Origin: Primula veris
Lineage: Eukaryota > Streptophyta > Magnoliopsida > Ericales > Primulaceae
Length of the DNA: 64,000 nucleotides
NCBI GenBank assembly: GCA_963682055.1
Contig: OY821741.1
Coordinates: 317,501-381,500 of the forward strand
Direction: 5' to 3'
A model generated the notes under the pieces. It was not told where the DNA came from, made no database searches, and saw only the letters and a program-made list of their open reading frames with translations. Numbering within the stretch: position 1 is the stretch's first letter; each line of letters starts with the position of its first letter. The translations under genes and the position numbers were made by a program. This document shows, one piece after another, positions 34,052 through 47,050 of this stretch.

Positions 34052-34125
34052 TTACTTAAAAGAATTATGTGACTAGAAGTGGCTAATTGAGGGGAAATTG
34101 TAGAGAAGTATTGATAAAAGAGAAG

Positions 34126-34137
34126 CATATATAAAAG
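34126..34137 (-). promoter_or_regulatory. Probable TATA box of the DOMON/b561 gene
   Basis: CTTTTATATATG on the minus strand, about 80 bases before the first ATG at 34051. Confidence 0.5.
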
Positions 34138-37100
34138 TGAATCTTATTATAGTAAGGTCATTGATGATAAGAGTTGGTTGAACTCCTAGAAAATTCATGA
34201 GAGACCATTGCTTTTTTGGCTGCAACAACTATCAACTTCTCATTAGTCTCCTTCTTTAATTAGTAGTATATATTATTAATATTCCATTAGTCTCCTTCTT
34301 TATTTACGTCACGTACACAAAATATATATTGTTGTCACACGATGCATTAATGGCTTACAATGAGCATCATATTGTTTTACAATCATCAACCAAAATTTCC
34401 AATAAACTGCCAATAACACATTACAACAAAACCAAAAAAATAAAAAGAGAGACTAAATCATGACAACTATGATTAGCTTTGTTGGGATTACACAGTAAAT
34501 GACAGAATACAATGTTTTGAATGTATCGTGGTGATACCAAAACTTATGGTACATACATAATCTACTCAGTTTATGTTTCGTAATGCAAAATTTGCAAATA
34601 CACGACTTAAATTTCAATCAAATTAGAAAACTAAGTTGATTACAAAAAAAAAAAATAAAAAAAAAATTAGAAAACTATATTGAAAATCCGGAGCTCAAAC
34701 CTTAAGGAAAGCCTTAGACTTTTCTGTTTGTAACAAGTTCAATATATAATAGGTGCTCCTATTAACTCTATCAAGTGTACCGTACTACAAATTGGACAAC
34801 CAAATCCAGAATATGAATGATCAGAATGAATAACACAGGATACGAAATTTAATAGATGAGAAATGAGATAATAAATCAACAACCAATCCATAATCCTGAG
34901 AAAATTCACAATCCTGATCCACTTCACTTAGATTAAAATATATTTCAAAAACATTATACTATCAAAAATAGTATAACAACAAAGAGGTATAAGTGCTTAG
35001 TACTTGCTAGCTAGAAAAAAAAAAGAATGATAAAGTTTTACCAAAAAGAATATATAGGAGATGAAGAAGGCCTTTTTTTTTTGGTGCTTTTCCAGAATAA
35101 ACCAATGATTATATTATTATTATTTGTACTTTTAGGCCATTTGTTTTGCCTAAAAGCTTCTTGGATAACATACCATGACACACATTCAACTATATTTAAT
35201 ATCCCACTATTTTTCTAAAGCAAATGCTAATGCATTCTCCGGACACAGGTTAAACTTTCTATTTCCAATGGTATTTCACTATATAATCATATTATTTATT
35301 GTGAACATTATTGAGATTTAAAAACATCAATTATTGACTCATTAAAAAAGTGGTGATCATTAATTGACCATTTAGTTACACACGTTAAATACTATTAATT
35401 GTATGTAATCATGGTTACATTTTTTTTTTTTTTTTTTACTACTCCATATATTGCTTGGATTTTCCTATATATTTTTTATGTTTAACATATATTTTTTAAG
35501 TTTAGCATATATTTTTTAAGTTTAGTGTATTACCAACTAGAGTTTTTTTTTTTTATTTGAGTTTTTAATAATAGATGTAATAACTTATTCATCTTAATAA
35601 ATGTTTAAGTTTAGGGTAGTATCAACCATATTTTTATATTTTTATTTGAGTTTTTAGCAATAGATGTAATAACTTATTTATTTTAATAAATATTTAAGTT
35701 TAGCCTAGTATCAACTAGGGTTCTATATTTTTATTTATGTTTTTATTAGGTGAGATCATTAGTTTTAGTTTAACAATTTATAGTTTGTATTTTTATTTCA
35801 AAAATGAAAAAAATAAATATAAATTATATTATCTATGTGATATTTATTAAATAATTTTAACAATTAATATTTAATGACATGGTGTCAATTTGATGGTGTT
35901 GTTATCATAACACAATAAAAGATTAAAATCATGGAATTAATTAATTAGAATATATTTTAGTTGCTCATTAGTATTTAAGGACACAATAAATAATTAACAA
36001 TCCCCGAAGACATAAGTTAGCAAAGATCCTTTTTACTAAAACTACTAAAGAAAGACACGCACACATATTGAAGCCAATTAAGAGACAACAATAACAACAT
36101 TACAAATAATGAAATAATTAGGGTATCTACGTACATAGTATTTCAGTTATGATATAAAAGTACCGTGTCACTGTATAAGTCTTGGCAATAAGTTCTCAAA
36201 ATTTGGGTCCCCTTTATATTCATATTGTAAAAATATTAATTTACAAATAGTCTTACAAAATGGTGACACCGTCTAGTTCTTATGTTCCTCTGAAGTGATA
36301 TTAATATGTATGATAATACTATGTGAAGAAAATTACTTCAAACGAAATTCATGAACCAATATATATATAAGTTTTAAATTATTATTGAAGAAACAACAAG
36401 AAACGATGGAACGGGGTTAGCATAAAAAACCTTGTTATTCTCACCTTTGATATATATACATACTATAAATCTATTATTCCGAGGATACAAATTAATTACT
36501 TAACTTCCAAGTAAAAAGCATAAAATAACACAAAAGGTTAATTAAGCTAACATATGTTGTTTTTTCTCAGAGTAGGCTGAATTATAAATATAAAATTACA
36601 TTTGACTTCTTTATTTTATAAACCGTGATAGCACGTTGGTAACTTGGTAGTATAATTATGCAATAACTATAAATTAAACAATCTCACTACCACATACAAT
36701 AATAATTTTAGTCACTATCACATACTATAATCAATAACTATAAGGTTAATTTAGTTACTTGTTTGGATTTAGATCATCTAATCCATGTTGATGTAATTAG
36801 CTTTACATGGAAATTTAAGGATCTAATTTTAAGCAATTAATCTCACTACCACATACAATAATAATTTTAGTGTGTCATTTTCGTCATGTTTTTAAGAGGA
36901 CAAGGCCACTGTGTTATCATATATGTTCAATCTAGCAACCTATAGATATTGACGGAAAAATAACAAATACTAATTAATACTACGATACATGTAAAAGGGA
37001 CCCGAGAATATATTGTCGAACATTTTATCGGAAGGTGAGTTCCAATGTGTTTTAGTACTGAAATGTATTCAATTGTTTAGTTACATACATAATATCTAAG

Positions 37101-37530
37101 TATAATTTGAGATTGACGAATGACGATGAAGCCTTAAGCTGTAACCAAACTGTTGAGACCCTAACGAGAAGATCTGTCTCATTAGATTTATCATTCCGAG
37201 AGCTCGTAATGGGAAAAAAAGAATGTCACATATCGTTTTTGACTTTCTGTTTTCTCTTTTTTGATGTTTGCTAGTTATAAACTTATATGTGAACTAATTT
37301 ATCTCAAATTCTGAAACTATCGCGCGCATATCTATTCAAGAAAAATCATTCAGCCAACAAAATTACTCATTCATTAAAATAGCTTAAAAGCTGTTAATAC
37401 AAAGAAGCTTACAAAATCTCAGTTCCCAAATGCTGCAAATATAACTAACCCCGGTCAGGTTATACAAACTAAGATAGCAAATAAAACTGTCAATTGCACA
37501 TCGTTCTTTTTCTACATATGATCAACCAAA
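34138..37530. other. Intergenic, AT-rich, no gene recognised
   Basis: Between the DOMON/b561 promoter and the PUF gene 3' end. It contains a local tandem duplication at about 35460-35760 and poly-A/T runs. I see no coding region or recognisable element elsewhere. Confidence 0.6.
35460..35760. repeat. Imperfect tandem repeat, about 95 bp unit
   Basis: Two and a half imperfect copies of a unit containing TTTGAGTTTTTA, ATAGATGTAATAACTTATT, TTAATAAAT and TTTAAGTTTAG, preceded by shorter repeats of CATATATTTTTTAAGTTTAG. Confidence 0.6.
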
Positions 37531-40500
37531 CTAGATTCTTGCTTGTGTGAAATCTCGCAACAAGTTAGCTAGTTTTTTACCGTACTTGATATTCTCTAGC
37601 ATTGGTAATAATGGTAGAAGGTTATTTATCAGATACGGATAGTAACTTGAGTTGGTTCCCTGCAAAGAAACAAACCAGATTAGAAGATCGAAAGATGATA
37701 ATTTGAAAGCTTCTTATAGTTAAATTATTTCAACAATAGTTAAATAAAATACCTTTGAGATGGTTACAGCTTGTTGGATCACATAATTTCCGAATTCATG
37801 TTTTGCGAGGATCTCGAGCATGCCCTGTCTGGTAAAAATTTCGTCCATAAAATAAACAAATCCCAAATTAGAAAATTGTAAGCATTTTTCAACAAGGTGG
37901 CTCCCACGATAAACTTGAGAAAGGCTCGCGTAATTTCCTATAAGAAGCTCACAAATCTTGTCACTGAATCTTCGGTTATAAAGTTGCAATACATGCTGGA
38001 TAACAAAAGTCCTACGGAAAACGTGAAATTCCAGTTAGGTATAAAAATCCAGGGTTATACAGCAAAGGCCAATTTTAAGTGACAAAGTGAAATAATAATC
38101 ATGGCTTGACTGATTGCGACCAAACATTGCATTTTTTGCAAAAACATTCCCAAGAAAAACAGGAGACTAAAAACACATAAAGAATGAAAGTAAGTATTTT
38201 GATAAAATGAGAGGAAAAAATATCATACAGAAGAGAGTCATTAGGTACATACCCGTAAGGTTCGAATGAAAGATAAAGGGTATGATCGGAGATAGTATGA
38301 AGTAGCATGTCTCGTTGAGGGCAGGTAATGGTGTCGATGCAGGCGTTTATTGATAAACACCCAATCTGATGCGTGCTTAGTTTGACACAATGTTGTATCA
38401 CTTCTTCGTATAATGGCTAATACATCAAAACGATAAAGTTTTGTGTTAGATTCAAAATTGTGAAACAGATCAAAGAGTGAAACTTGGAACATTAAGACAA
38501 TCTAACCAAAGCGGTGGGAAATTACCTTATTTTCATTAGCATCCAAGTAGGTGAAGCACTGTTGAATTACACGCCTGCCGAAATTATGAATCATCATTAC
38601 GTAGCACCCCGGGGATAAGGCTTGGGTGATAGGCATACCCAAGTTCAATTTCTTCAACTTTTTTATAAGTGTTTGAAGCGAACGAGACCTGTCAGCAAAA
38701 GGAGAAAATTCCATGTTGTCAGTCTTTCTGCCGAACAAGGCCTTGTTTGGTCACGGCTTTTAAGCTCCATATTTTACATTTTTCTGCTTTAAAGCGGGTC
38801 TATATAGTTTTTTTCTAACAGGATAAACATACTTTTCCTGAATTTCAGAAAAGATGGCTTATTTATTGAAAATTTGTTTCCAAACAAACTTTAAAAAAGA
38901 GCAGAATAAAGAAAATACTCCATAATTTGATTTTTGCGCATACTCACCCTATTTCATTACAAGCCGTCTTGATCAGCTTTTCGTTATTGACTGATATCTT
39001 GCTGACAATCAACTTCAAATGGGATACGGAATAGAAGGGAATAAGCTCTTTAAACGAAGACCATCGGTTTGGGTCGGTCATTAGATGCAATAATTTATCC
39101 GGAGTCAGAGCCAACATATCAGATATTCTTGGGTCGAACCTGTTGTACATCAGATGCGTATAATCGGCCAAAAGTGAGCTATAATCGTACTGATTACTCA
39201 CTAAACCGCAAGTAGATTTTGCTCGGCTACAAGAACCTTCATCGCCTAATGATCCATATGCAGGCATATTTCCCGTGGGACTTGCTTTACCATATATCTG
39301 ATTTAAACAATATTCATAATCTTCTGCACAAACGAATTTTCTTTAGGTTTTCTGGTACCTCAAATAAATCACCGCCACATGTGTATAAATTTTTAGTTAC
39401 CAATAATAAAGTAGATTTGTTAATGTACTTTTAAAACTGTGATTGTTGTACATGTAAACAGACCAACATGAAGTGATTTCTGATCAGAAACGTTTTTCAA
39501 GAATTTATGCTTTAGTAAACTTATCAAGAGGGATTCTAAAAAAACCTAATCAGATTTCCCAACCTAGCTATAATTATAAAAGATATATTTCATAAGAGCT
39601 TTGATTATATATGGAACTACTAAAAAATTCTTATCATAGTAAGGATCGATTGCATTCTGATCATTACCATTATCTGAATCAAAATAATAATCGTAATCGT
39701 CTACGGTTTTAGACATGCAGTTGTTCAAGACGCTATTATCCACTCCTTCATCAGTCTCGCCAGGGAGATAATAATTAGCTAATGATTTCCAATTATCTCC
39801 CAAATCACATGCATCGTCCCAACTTGACCGTGAGTACTCGATGCAATTACACCATATGTTTTTACCCCCATGGAACAAACCCAAGTGTGGGTAAGATATT
39901 CGACAAGTACCTTCCTTAGTTCCTTCACATACGTGACCTTCAAAAGAAATATTTAAGCTTGGATTATCGATTAAATTTGAGTTTTCATCCACAACTTTAT
40001 CTTGGTTGGCATATGTTCCGGAAAGATGCTCGTTTCCTACAGATAATAATAAGTACAATAAAGAAAAATTTAGTCTTTGAAAAAAGAGTTTAAACCTAAA
40101 ACTACTTTTTCTTTCCTTTGTAGATTAGCAATATAAGAGTATCAGATATTTACAAGCAGATAATTTTATATTAGCTTCCACAGTAGGAAACTAATGCGAA
40201 AAGATACAAATACAAACTAAATTTGAACAACAAAGCAACTAAAAATAGGAAAACTTTTAAAAAATCAAATACCTGTATTGGTTGCAACAGGCGGTATAAT
40301 AACGGTTTCTACAGAAGAATCACTCAAACAGAACAAAGATTCAGAAGTTGACTCATTGGTCGTATTAGACGATAAATTAGTTGATTCATTATTATTTTTA
40401 GATGAACCACTCAAAGAAAAGGAAGAACCGGTTTCGATTTCGTTTTCAGATTCAATGCCGTCTAAAAACCCTAATGTCTCTAAGCCTAGAGCTTCAACTT

Positions 40501-40534
40501 GTAGAGATTCTAGAAAAGTAGTATCCAAAGCCAT
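37531..40534 (-). CDS. Pumilio-family (PUF) RNA-binding protein, divergent, 7 exons
   Basis: Exons 40534-40273, 40036-39621, 39297-38948, 38688-38526, 38416-38253, 38011-37753 and 37659-37531. All junctions are GT-AG with matching phases, giving 580 residues. PUF proteins bind short motifs in mRNA 3' UTRs and control decay and translation. The N-terminal 300 residues are acidic, Ser/Asn-rich and look disordered. PUF repeats follow, with base-reading helices GSRSLQ, GRRVIQ, IGCLSIN, GTFVIQ, GSHLVE, GNYVIQ and a degenerate GKKLAN. Several repeats are atypical, so it resembles the divergent plant PUFs rather than the canonical eight-repeat Pumilio. The SH..E repeat should read G and NY..Q should read U by the known PUF code. 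The least certain junction is the exon 2 donor TTA|GTAGTT. No damage is seen; a TATA box lies 52-63 bases upstream. Confidence 0.85.
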
Positions 40535-40585
40535 TAATCGATAACAATTGTTTTGAGCTACAACATTATGACGAGTTTGGTTGTA

Positions 40586-40597
40586 TTTATATATAAA
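40586..40597 (-). promoter_or_regulatory. Probable TATA box of the PUF gene
   Basis: TTTATATATAAA on the minus strand, 52-63 bases upstream of the ATG at 40534. Confidence 0.55.
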
Positions 40598-42626
40598 AAA
40601 AGTATTAGTCCTAAGTTGAGTATGACTATGCTTTGTAAATTAGTTTGATGAGAAACTTCTAAATAGGAAACATTGAACGAATAAGATTTGGATTTTAAGT
40701 TTCTGTTAACAGGTTTTTATTCTAAATGGGAAATCTTTTTTAGTTTGTTTCCTTTTCCTTGCGGGAGAAGGAACTAGTTATCTATTATTTGTCAACATCT
40801 TTAAACATTCGTTTTATATTAAAATTTAAATAAAAACTAATAGGAATACAAAATTTAACCTACAAGCTTGTTGTGCATTTGGGTTTTTGACGAATAATTA
40901 AATTGTGAAGATCTTTTTACCCCATATATTCAAAAACACGAAATTCCACCTATAGTACAATAATATCGTTTCATATAAACTGCTCACTTTAGTCTTGTTG
41001 TTAGTAAGATCGAAAATCCGATAATATTGCACATTGGAATTAAAACTAATGAGTGTAACAAAACATCTCATTGTTTGTATCTTTTCAAAGTTATTGTCAC
41101 GTATTTATAGTCGTTATACTTCTAGGAATGTGATGACTTTAGGATAGTAAACAAAGAAAATGAATTTAGAATTGAGAGCTCATTGCTTTTCATTACTAAG
41201 ATATTATCCATAATACTATATATATGCAATTACACTTAGTCAAGTACCCTACATAATCAGTGACGGAACCAATAATTCCAAATAGGAGGGGTCGATATTC
41301 TAAAAATAATAATTATACAATATATAAGTACTAAGCACTTTCTTCGTAGGGGGGACTGCTCCAACCCAATTCATACCCTGGCCATAATACTAAAATAAAT
41401 CATGCCTACTCGAAAAAGGCTAGCTAAAAGACGGAGTCATTTTGTTTATATTGGTTTTGCTAGCGAGGGTATGAGTATCCACAAAAAAAGTATTTCCGGG
41501 TATGACTTTGGACCACTTCCACAAGATTATGCCTAAGCTTGGGCCTTGTTCCCATAAAGCATTTTCTTTCACTGGTCTTTCACTAGTCCGCGTCCTATAA
41601 TTTGATATAAGCGCTTATTGCAGGTTGATTTCCCTAAAAAACACTCGATCAGTGCCTCGATCTCATATTTGTTTGAGCTTTTAAACTAAATTTTCCGTTG
41701 GTTACCAAGTTTTCTGTTCATTTGCTTTAAAAACATAGTATTCGGTTAATCAGCTTATAACTTGAGTGTGTTTTCTAAATCTTTTTCAGGGACTGAAAAG
41801 TCGGCAAAGGTTTTAAGCTGAAGAACGGGCCGGGTATTTACAATTTCATTTTAATTAATTTTCAAATAAAACTCTTACTGATTTCAAAACTAGGATTAGT
41901 AGGTATAACATGTTAGGTTTTCACCAAATTGAACGTGCGCTGATCCATCTGCTTGTGTAAAGTTGCTTAAATTAATGAAGATTTACTGGAAATAAGAAGT
42001 TGTATAACCCTATATAATACTTGAAGGCAATGTGTTTTCTTTCATGCAAACAGCATAAAACCGGAATTTAATCCTGGAAACTGTTTTAAGGTTTATATGC
42101 ATGTATTTGTACTATATATACAATATTGTTGGTCCTCATTAAATGTTCTTTTTTATCGCAATTGACCTTAGTGCAAGAAGAGTAATCATAAGGATAGATG
42201 GTATAGCGAGAAAAGTGACTTTTTTTAGCTCAATTTATCTTAAAAATGGGGTTTGAATGATTTGTATTTATACTCTTTTTCCTTCAAATATATTGTTATA
42301 GTTTATTTGTAATGGATATAGTAAACAATGTGTTTTTAGCGAATTGTAATCAGATTATTTAATTAACATCGTAGGGACTTATTGTCCATGTATTACAATT
42401 TTCTTTTTCATCTGGTAAAAATTTTGGAACGTAAAAAAAAGAAAGAAGTATATATACATTGTTCCACATACAATCACAATCATTGAAAGCTAATAGAAAT
42501 TGATGTTAGCGTTGAAAAAGTTGAACCACAGAATATTATGTATTTATGTTGGTGGAAGCAACAAATAGCCATATTTTATTATTAAATGCTTAATTGAACT
42601 TGCGAAAGGCACTGTTTAATTTATTA

Positions 42627-42682
<56 letters not shown>

Positions 42683-43342
42683 TTGAAAGTTTCAAAGAAT
42701 CAAAGTGTACATCATCATCAGCTCTATCTTGACTAGAAAAATTAATTATATACTAATTTGTGTCGGTTATAATTAATTCCATATAAGGTCAACGACTCAA
42801 GAACAATCAAAGGGACCTCTTATACACTTTTAACGGATTTAATTCCATATCCCCTTCAACAGTTAAACATGTATTTTTTTTTTGGTAATTATAAAACGTA
42901 CAAACTGTACTATCGGTTTAAATTAAGGACATGCATGGTAGTTAATCAATTTGTTTATATGACCGATATAGCAAGAATCATGATACAATCAAAACAATGA
43001 ATATTTTTTATAAGTTTTTATTTTATTTTATATCATTACTTTTTCATCACTTTATAGTTTATACACAGGCGTGTACTTTCAAATTACCCATTACACGTAC
43101 TTGTTTTGCAAATAGCTGTCTTGTAATTCCGTTTTGATTAATTTATCTACATAAAATTCCTCCCAATATTGGTAAACGTCAATAAAACAACAACACTTGA
43201 TATATGTTCTATATCCATTCCTTTGTAACAGAACTTTCGTACCCAAATGCTACTTTTCTTTGTCATGTTCCCTTTTCACACGCATTTATATTATTTTTTT
43301 TTATATATATGATTATACCTACAATTAATATGGTTTCACATG
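40598..43342. other. Intergenic, AT-rich, no gene recognised
   Basis: Divergent spacer between the PUF gene and the wax synthase-like gene, so it holds both promoters. It has a TA run (42630-42675) and a short fragment starting CAGTGACGGAACCA (about 41262) that resembles one end of a hAT-type element, with no partner end found. Confidence 0.55.
42630..42675. repeat. TA microsatellite
   Basis: Uninterrupted TA run of about 46 bp. Confidence 0.9.
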
Positions 43343-43355
43343 TATATATATATAT
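43343..43355 (+). promoter_or_regulatory. Probable TATA box of the wax synthase-like gene
   Basis: TATATATATATAT about 57 bases before the ATG at 43412. Confidence 0.45.
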
Positions 43356-43411
43356 GTTTCTTCTAGCAAGATACTAATTCATCCATAGAGGGAGAGATAT
43401 ATAGGGGTGTG

Positions 43412-44512
43412 ATGGAAGGTTTAATATATTACCAAAATTTCAATTGGGGTGAAGAAATCACAAACTTCATCAATGTTTGGTTATTAGTGGTTGCATCTCT
43501 ATGTTATTGCTATTTCACTAGCAAATTTGTACAAAAAGGTAAAATCAGGCTATGCCTATTGATCCCCATAATATGCCTTTTCTTAATTCTCCCTCTTCAT
43601 ATCCACTCTATGCATCTTGGTGGTTTAAGTTCTTTCTTTATTGCCTGGCTTGCTAACTTCAAGATTCTCCTCTTTGCTTTCGGAAAGGGCCCTCTTTCCG
43701 ACCCCTCTCTCGCCCTCTCCCACTTCATCGCCATTGGTTGCTTCCCGATAAAGATTCAAGAAAACACCTCATATAAAAATACAAAAACGACGTCCATCAA
43801 CCCTAGTTGGCTAATTAAAGGCGCACTTGTACCATTATTCTTGAAAATATACGACTGTTGCGATTGGGTCCACCCCAAGGTCATTTTGATCATTTATTGC
43901 CTCCATATTTACATCTGTCTAGATATCACCCTGGCCGTTATGGCAACTCTGGCTCGAGTCACGTTAGGGCTTGGATTGGAACCACAGTTCAAAGCACCGT
44001 ACTTGTCCACCTCCTTACAAGACTTTTGGGGGAAGAGGTGGAACTTAATGGTAACACGTATATTGCGCACTAGCGTGTACGACCCAACCATCAAGATATA
44101 TGCTCGTGCACTCGGACGGGAGTGGGCTTCAATCCCAGCAGTGCTGAGTACCTTTTTGGTCTCAGCACTGATGCACGAGCTCATCTTCTTTTACTTGGGC
44201 CGAACGTGGCCTACGTGGGACATCACTTGGTTCTTTTTGTTACATGGGATGAGCTTAGCATTCGAACTTTTGATCAAAAAAGCAGTGGGACGAAACAGGT
44301 GCCAGGTGTCAAGGGTGGTGTCCACGCCGCTAACCATCGGATTTGTGATGGTAACCGTATTTTGGCTCTTTTTCCCGCAACTGTTGAGGTGTAAGGCCGA
44401 CGTTAAAGCGTTTGAGGAATACGCGATATTAGGCAGGTATGTGAAAGAGCTGGTTGTCGGTAGGGCCGTACCCATTGGAAGCTTTAACACAACAAGGGCT
44501 CAATCAAATTAG
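43412..44512 (+). CDS. Wax synthase-like long-chain-alcohol O-fatty-acyltransferase (MBOAT family)
   Basis: A single-exon 366-residue protein. The frame is open from a GTG at 43409, but the first ATG at 43412 (MEGLIYYQNFNW) is the proper start. Plant wax synthases esterify fatty alcohols with acyl-CoA in the endoplasmic reticulum. Many hydrophobic segments are visible (about 20-35, 45-65, 70-92, 135-150, 155-180, 235-262, 268-285, 300-325). Family marks include FAFGKGPL, PLFLKIYDC, LEPQFKAPYLSTSLQDFWGK and RWNLMV, then the conserved His in VSALMHELIFFYLG (His255), the probable catalytic residue of MBOAT enzymes. Length is slightly above the usual 340-350. No damage is seen. A sterol O-acyltransferase role is possible, since the subfamily includes one. 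Confidence 0.92.
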   Translation: MEGLIYYQNFNWGEEITNFINVWLLVVASLCYCYFTSKFVQKGKIRLCLLIPIICLFLILPLHIHSMHLGGLSSFFIAWLANFKILLFAFGKGPLSDPSLALSHFIAIGCFPIKIQENTSYKNTKTTSINPSWLIKGALVPLFLKIYDCCDWVHPKVILIIYCLHIYICLDITLAVMATLARVTLGLGLEPQFKAPYLSTSLQDFWGKRWNLMVTRILRTSVYDPTIKIYARALGREWASIPAVLSTFLVSALMHELIFFYLGRTWPTWDITWFFLLHGMSLAFELLIKKAVGRNRCQVSRVVSTPLTIGFVMVTVFWLFFPQLLRCKADVKAFEEYAILGRYVKELVVGRAVPIGSFNTTRAQSN

Positions 44513-44837
44513 TCGATATATATATATATATACCAGCTAGGAGTTAACAATAATGCCTCTTTTTTTGTTTTTTGTTTTTTATTTCCAACGAAAAGGAAAT
44601 ACTCCGTACTAGATAGTAAAGATAAATATCATTACCTACTTATTACGAAGGCTAAGTTACTTTTTTCTTGAAAAGATATCATATTGTTGTACGTAACTAC
44701 TAGTTATTTTAAAAGCCAATATTGTGTTTGATCATAAAGTATAATCGAAATGAAAAATGCTATCTATATTCAGAGGTGTTACTCCAATGTATTGCAACTT
44801 GGATGGTAAGTAAAGTATAAAAATAATTAGGTTGTAT

Positions 44838-46048
44838 AAAAAAAATCCTTCTTTTTGTCTAATAATGTTACACTCGTGATTTCCCATAGAATTAGATACG
44901 AAATTTAAAGTGGGAAAATTAAAAGCCATGTAGCGCAATTTAATGCAGATGCGTCAAATTTCAACAAGTTCACCAATTGTCGAAATCGAGTTTCTCGGCA
45001 ATTTGAGGTAGGATTATATTCAAATTTTAGGCAAGTAAATTAAATTTTTAAGTTTTTAGCTAGGTTAGGCACATACCTAACTTTGGTTAATTTGAGCCAA
45101 ATTTGAGGGTATAGCTAGGTACGAAATATATTTTGGTCCACCAGATTATATATATTCACGTTTTCACCATGGGGATCTTTTTTTTTTTGAACAGCACATC
45201 AAAAGTGAAAGAGACTCTTAACTAAACATTACACATGACACAACTCATTGTTGCTTTCACCATGGAGTACAAGATATGTGTGCATATCTCATGACGATTT
45301 ATTGCTTTGATCAATAAACTAAAAATGAAAAATAACAAAACAAGATGAGTATATTATATATTATATATATTAGACCAAAATATTGGGTCAGATTTTTCAA
45401 ATATCTGCCAACGTACGTATAAGGAGTTTGTATCATATTTGATAAATCATGCACACATACGTACTAAATAATATGTTAGTTACAAACTGAAACTGCCAGG
45501 GTGTTAATTAGTATTTTTACTACATCCTCTAGAAACTTTTATTTTTTAATTCTAAATGAAATTATGTTGTGCATAAAAAGTGAATACACAACTAAAGCCG
45601 ATTATAAAAAACACAAAGTACTTGTTTGGTTACACATTTAAAGGTCGGGGATTTAAATGTCTCATCCACTACAAAATAATGTTTGATTTAATGAGAGTCA
45701 AAAGCTGTCACAAGTCTGTCGCAAATTGATTAAACTGTCGCAAAACCGTCATAGATTGACTAAACTGTCACAAATTCGTCACAAAAACCGTCGCTAATAA
45801 GCTCGTAACAAAAAATACCGTCACTAATACCGTCGTTATTTGAGTATTTTTTTGTAGTGATCGGAACCAAAAACAATTCTTGTTTGGTTTTGTTTAGTCC
45901 AAATTCATGTTGAGTTGACTTTGATGATTTCTAAACCCGCTTACAATCCTGACCAGGTTGTTAATATATATATATATATCCAATGCATTTTATTTCCATG
46001 TTTGTTTCACACTTTAGTGATATGGATCACTATTCTTTCGTCATTGAT
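44838..46048. repeat. Dispersed repeat family, copy C
   Basis: Closely matches copy A (from about 21912 to 22966) in the same orientation, starting AAAATCCTTCTTTTTGTC and ending near TTTCGTCATTG. It is interrupted by a CACTA-type MITE at 45667-45859 that copies A and B lack. Confidence 0.8.
45667..45859. mobile_element. CACTA-type MITE
   Basis: 193 bp beginning CACTACAAAATAA and ending TTTTTTTGTAGTG, with a 3 bp duplication ATC at 45664-45666 and 45860-45862. Copy A of the surrounding repeat has the uninterrupted site CTCATCGGAACC near 22757, which proves both ends and the duplication. The inside is made of short repeats of CTGTCACAA / CCGTCGCTAAT type. No coding capacity. Confidence 0.93.
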
Positions 46049-46459
46049 TGTATAATTTTTAAAAAATAAATTCTTAAGATGTTCGGCATCAAATAAATTT
46101 TCCCCTTTCTTAAACGAAAAGATGTTATATGTAGTTTAGGCCAAAAATCACAACGACTCTTATGAGCATTACTCACTAACCAATTCTAGACATCGATTCT
46201 AATAAAACCATGCATACGTACCGTACCTCACTAGTTTTTTTTTTTTATAAAAAACTATAACAATATATTGAGGAAAAAAGACGCAGATAAACATAATTCA
46301 AACCCCATATTAAGCTCAAAAAACGTCACTTTTCTCCTTATACCCCTTATCCTTATTACTTCCCTTATACCTCACTAGTTATAAAGTCACCTTAATTATC
46401 CAAAAGACGTCCCTTAGTAAATTAATGATTTATGCCAAGTCTTTTTAATTATGTAATAC

Positions 46460-47050
46460 TAGAACAGAACCAGGATGGTAATAGGTTGTCACCGCCACAC
46501 AAAAAGAAAATTAAAAATACATTTTTTTATATAGAAAAATTCAAAAATTTAAGATTTTATACATTAATAGTCTCCAAATGAACAAATATTAAATTAGTTG
46601 AAATGTTAAACATAAAATTTTTCTGTCAAAGGATCACTAGCTAGTTCGAATCTTCTGGTTATTTTTTACTATTTATTTAATTAACATCGGCTTAATCTTT
46701 GACTTATCTATTAATTAATTGCATTTTTAAAGTACTATTAGAAGGTTTTATAAATAAATATTTTTATGTAGTTTCATAGTCATATTACAACAAAGTTTAA
46801 ACTAATAAATTCTTATTTTTAGTTAATTTTTCTGTATCGTTTGAATTTTTTAGATCAATGGACAAGTCAGATAAGTTTTTAACTCCAGTATTTTTTGGTT
46901 TTTTATACCGTTTATTGTTATTGTACTAACAAAAAAAAAAAATCAACGTTTTAAATTTTTAGATTAATGGATAAGTCAGCTAAGTTTTATTATACTAAAA
47001 ATTTTTAACGGCCCCTATAAGAATAGAATTGTATACTGGTTCCGCTACTA
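46460..47050. mobile_element. Non-autonomous hAT-type element, degraded
   Basis: 591 bp with imperfect inverted ends (TAGAACAGAACCAGGAT on the left, TAGTAGCGGAACCAGTAT reading inward from the right). The flanking octamers TGTAATAC (46452-46459) and TCTAATAC (47051-47058) match at 7 of 8 bases, fitting an old hAT insertion. AT-rich inside, no gene. Confidence 0.55.

Noticed and set aside
41262..41390. Possible hAT-type element starting CAGTGACGGAACCA
   Set aside because: Only one end is recognisable; no inverted partner or target duplication was found.
43409..43411. GTG as start of the wax synthase-like gene
   Set aside because: The ATG follows directly at 43412 and nuclear plant genes start at ATG.
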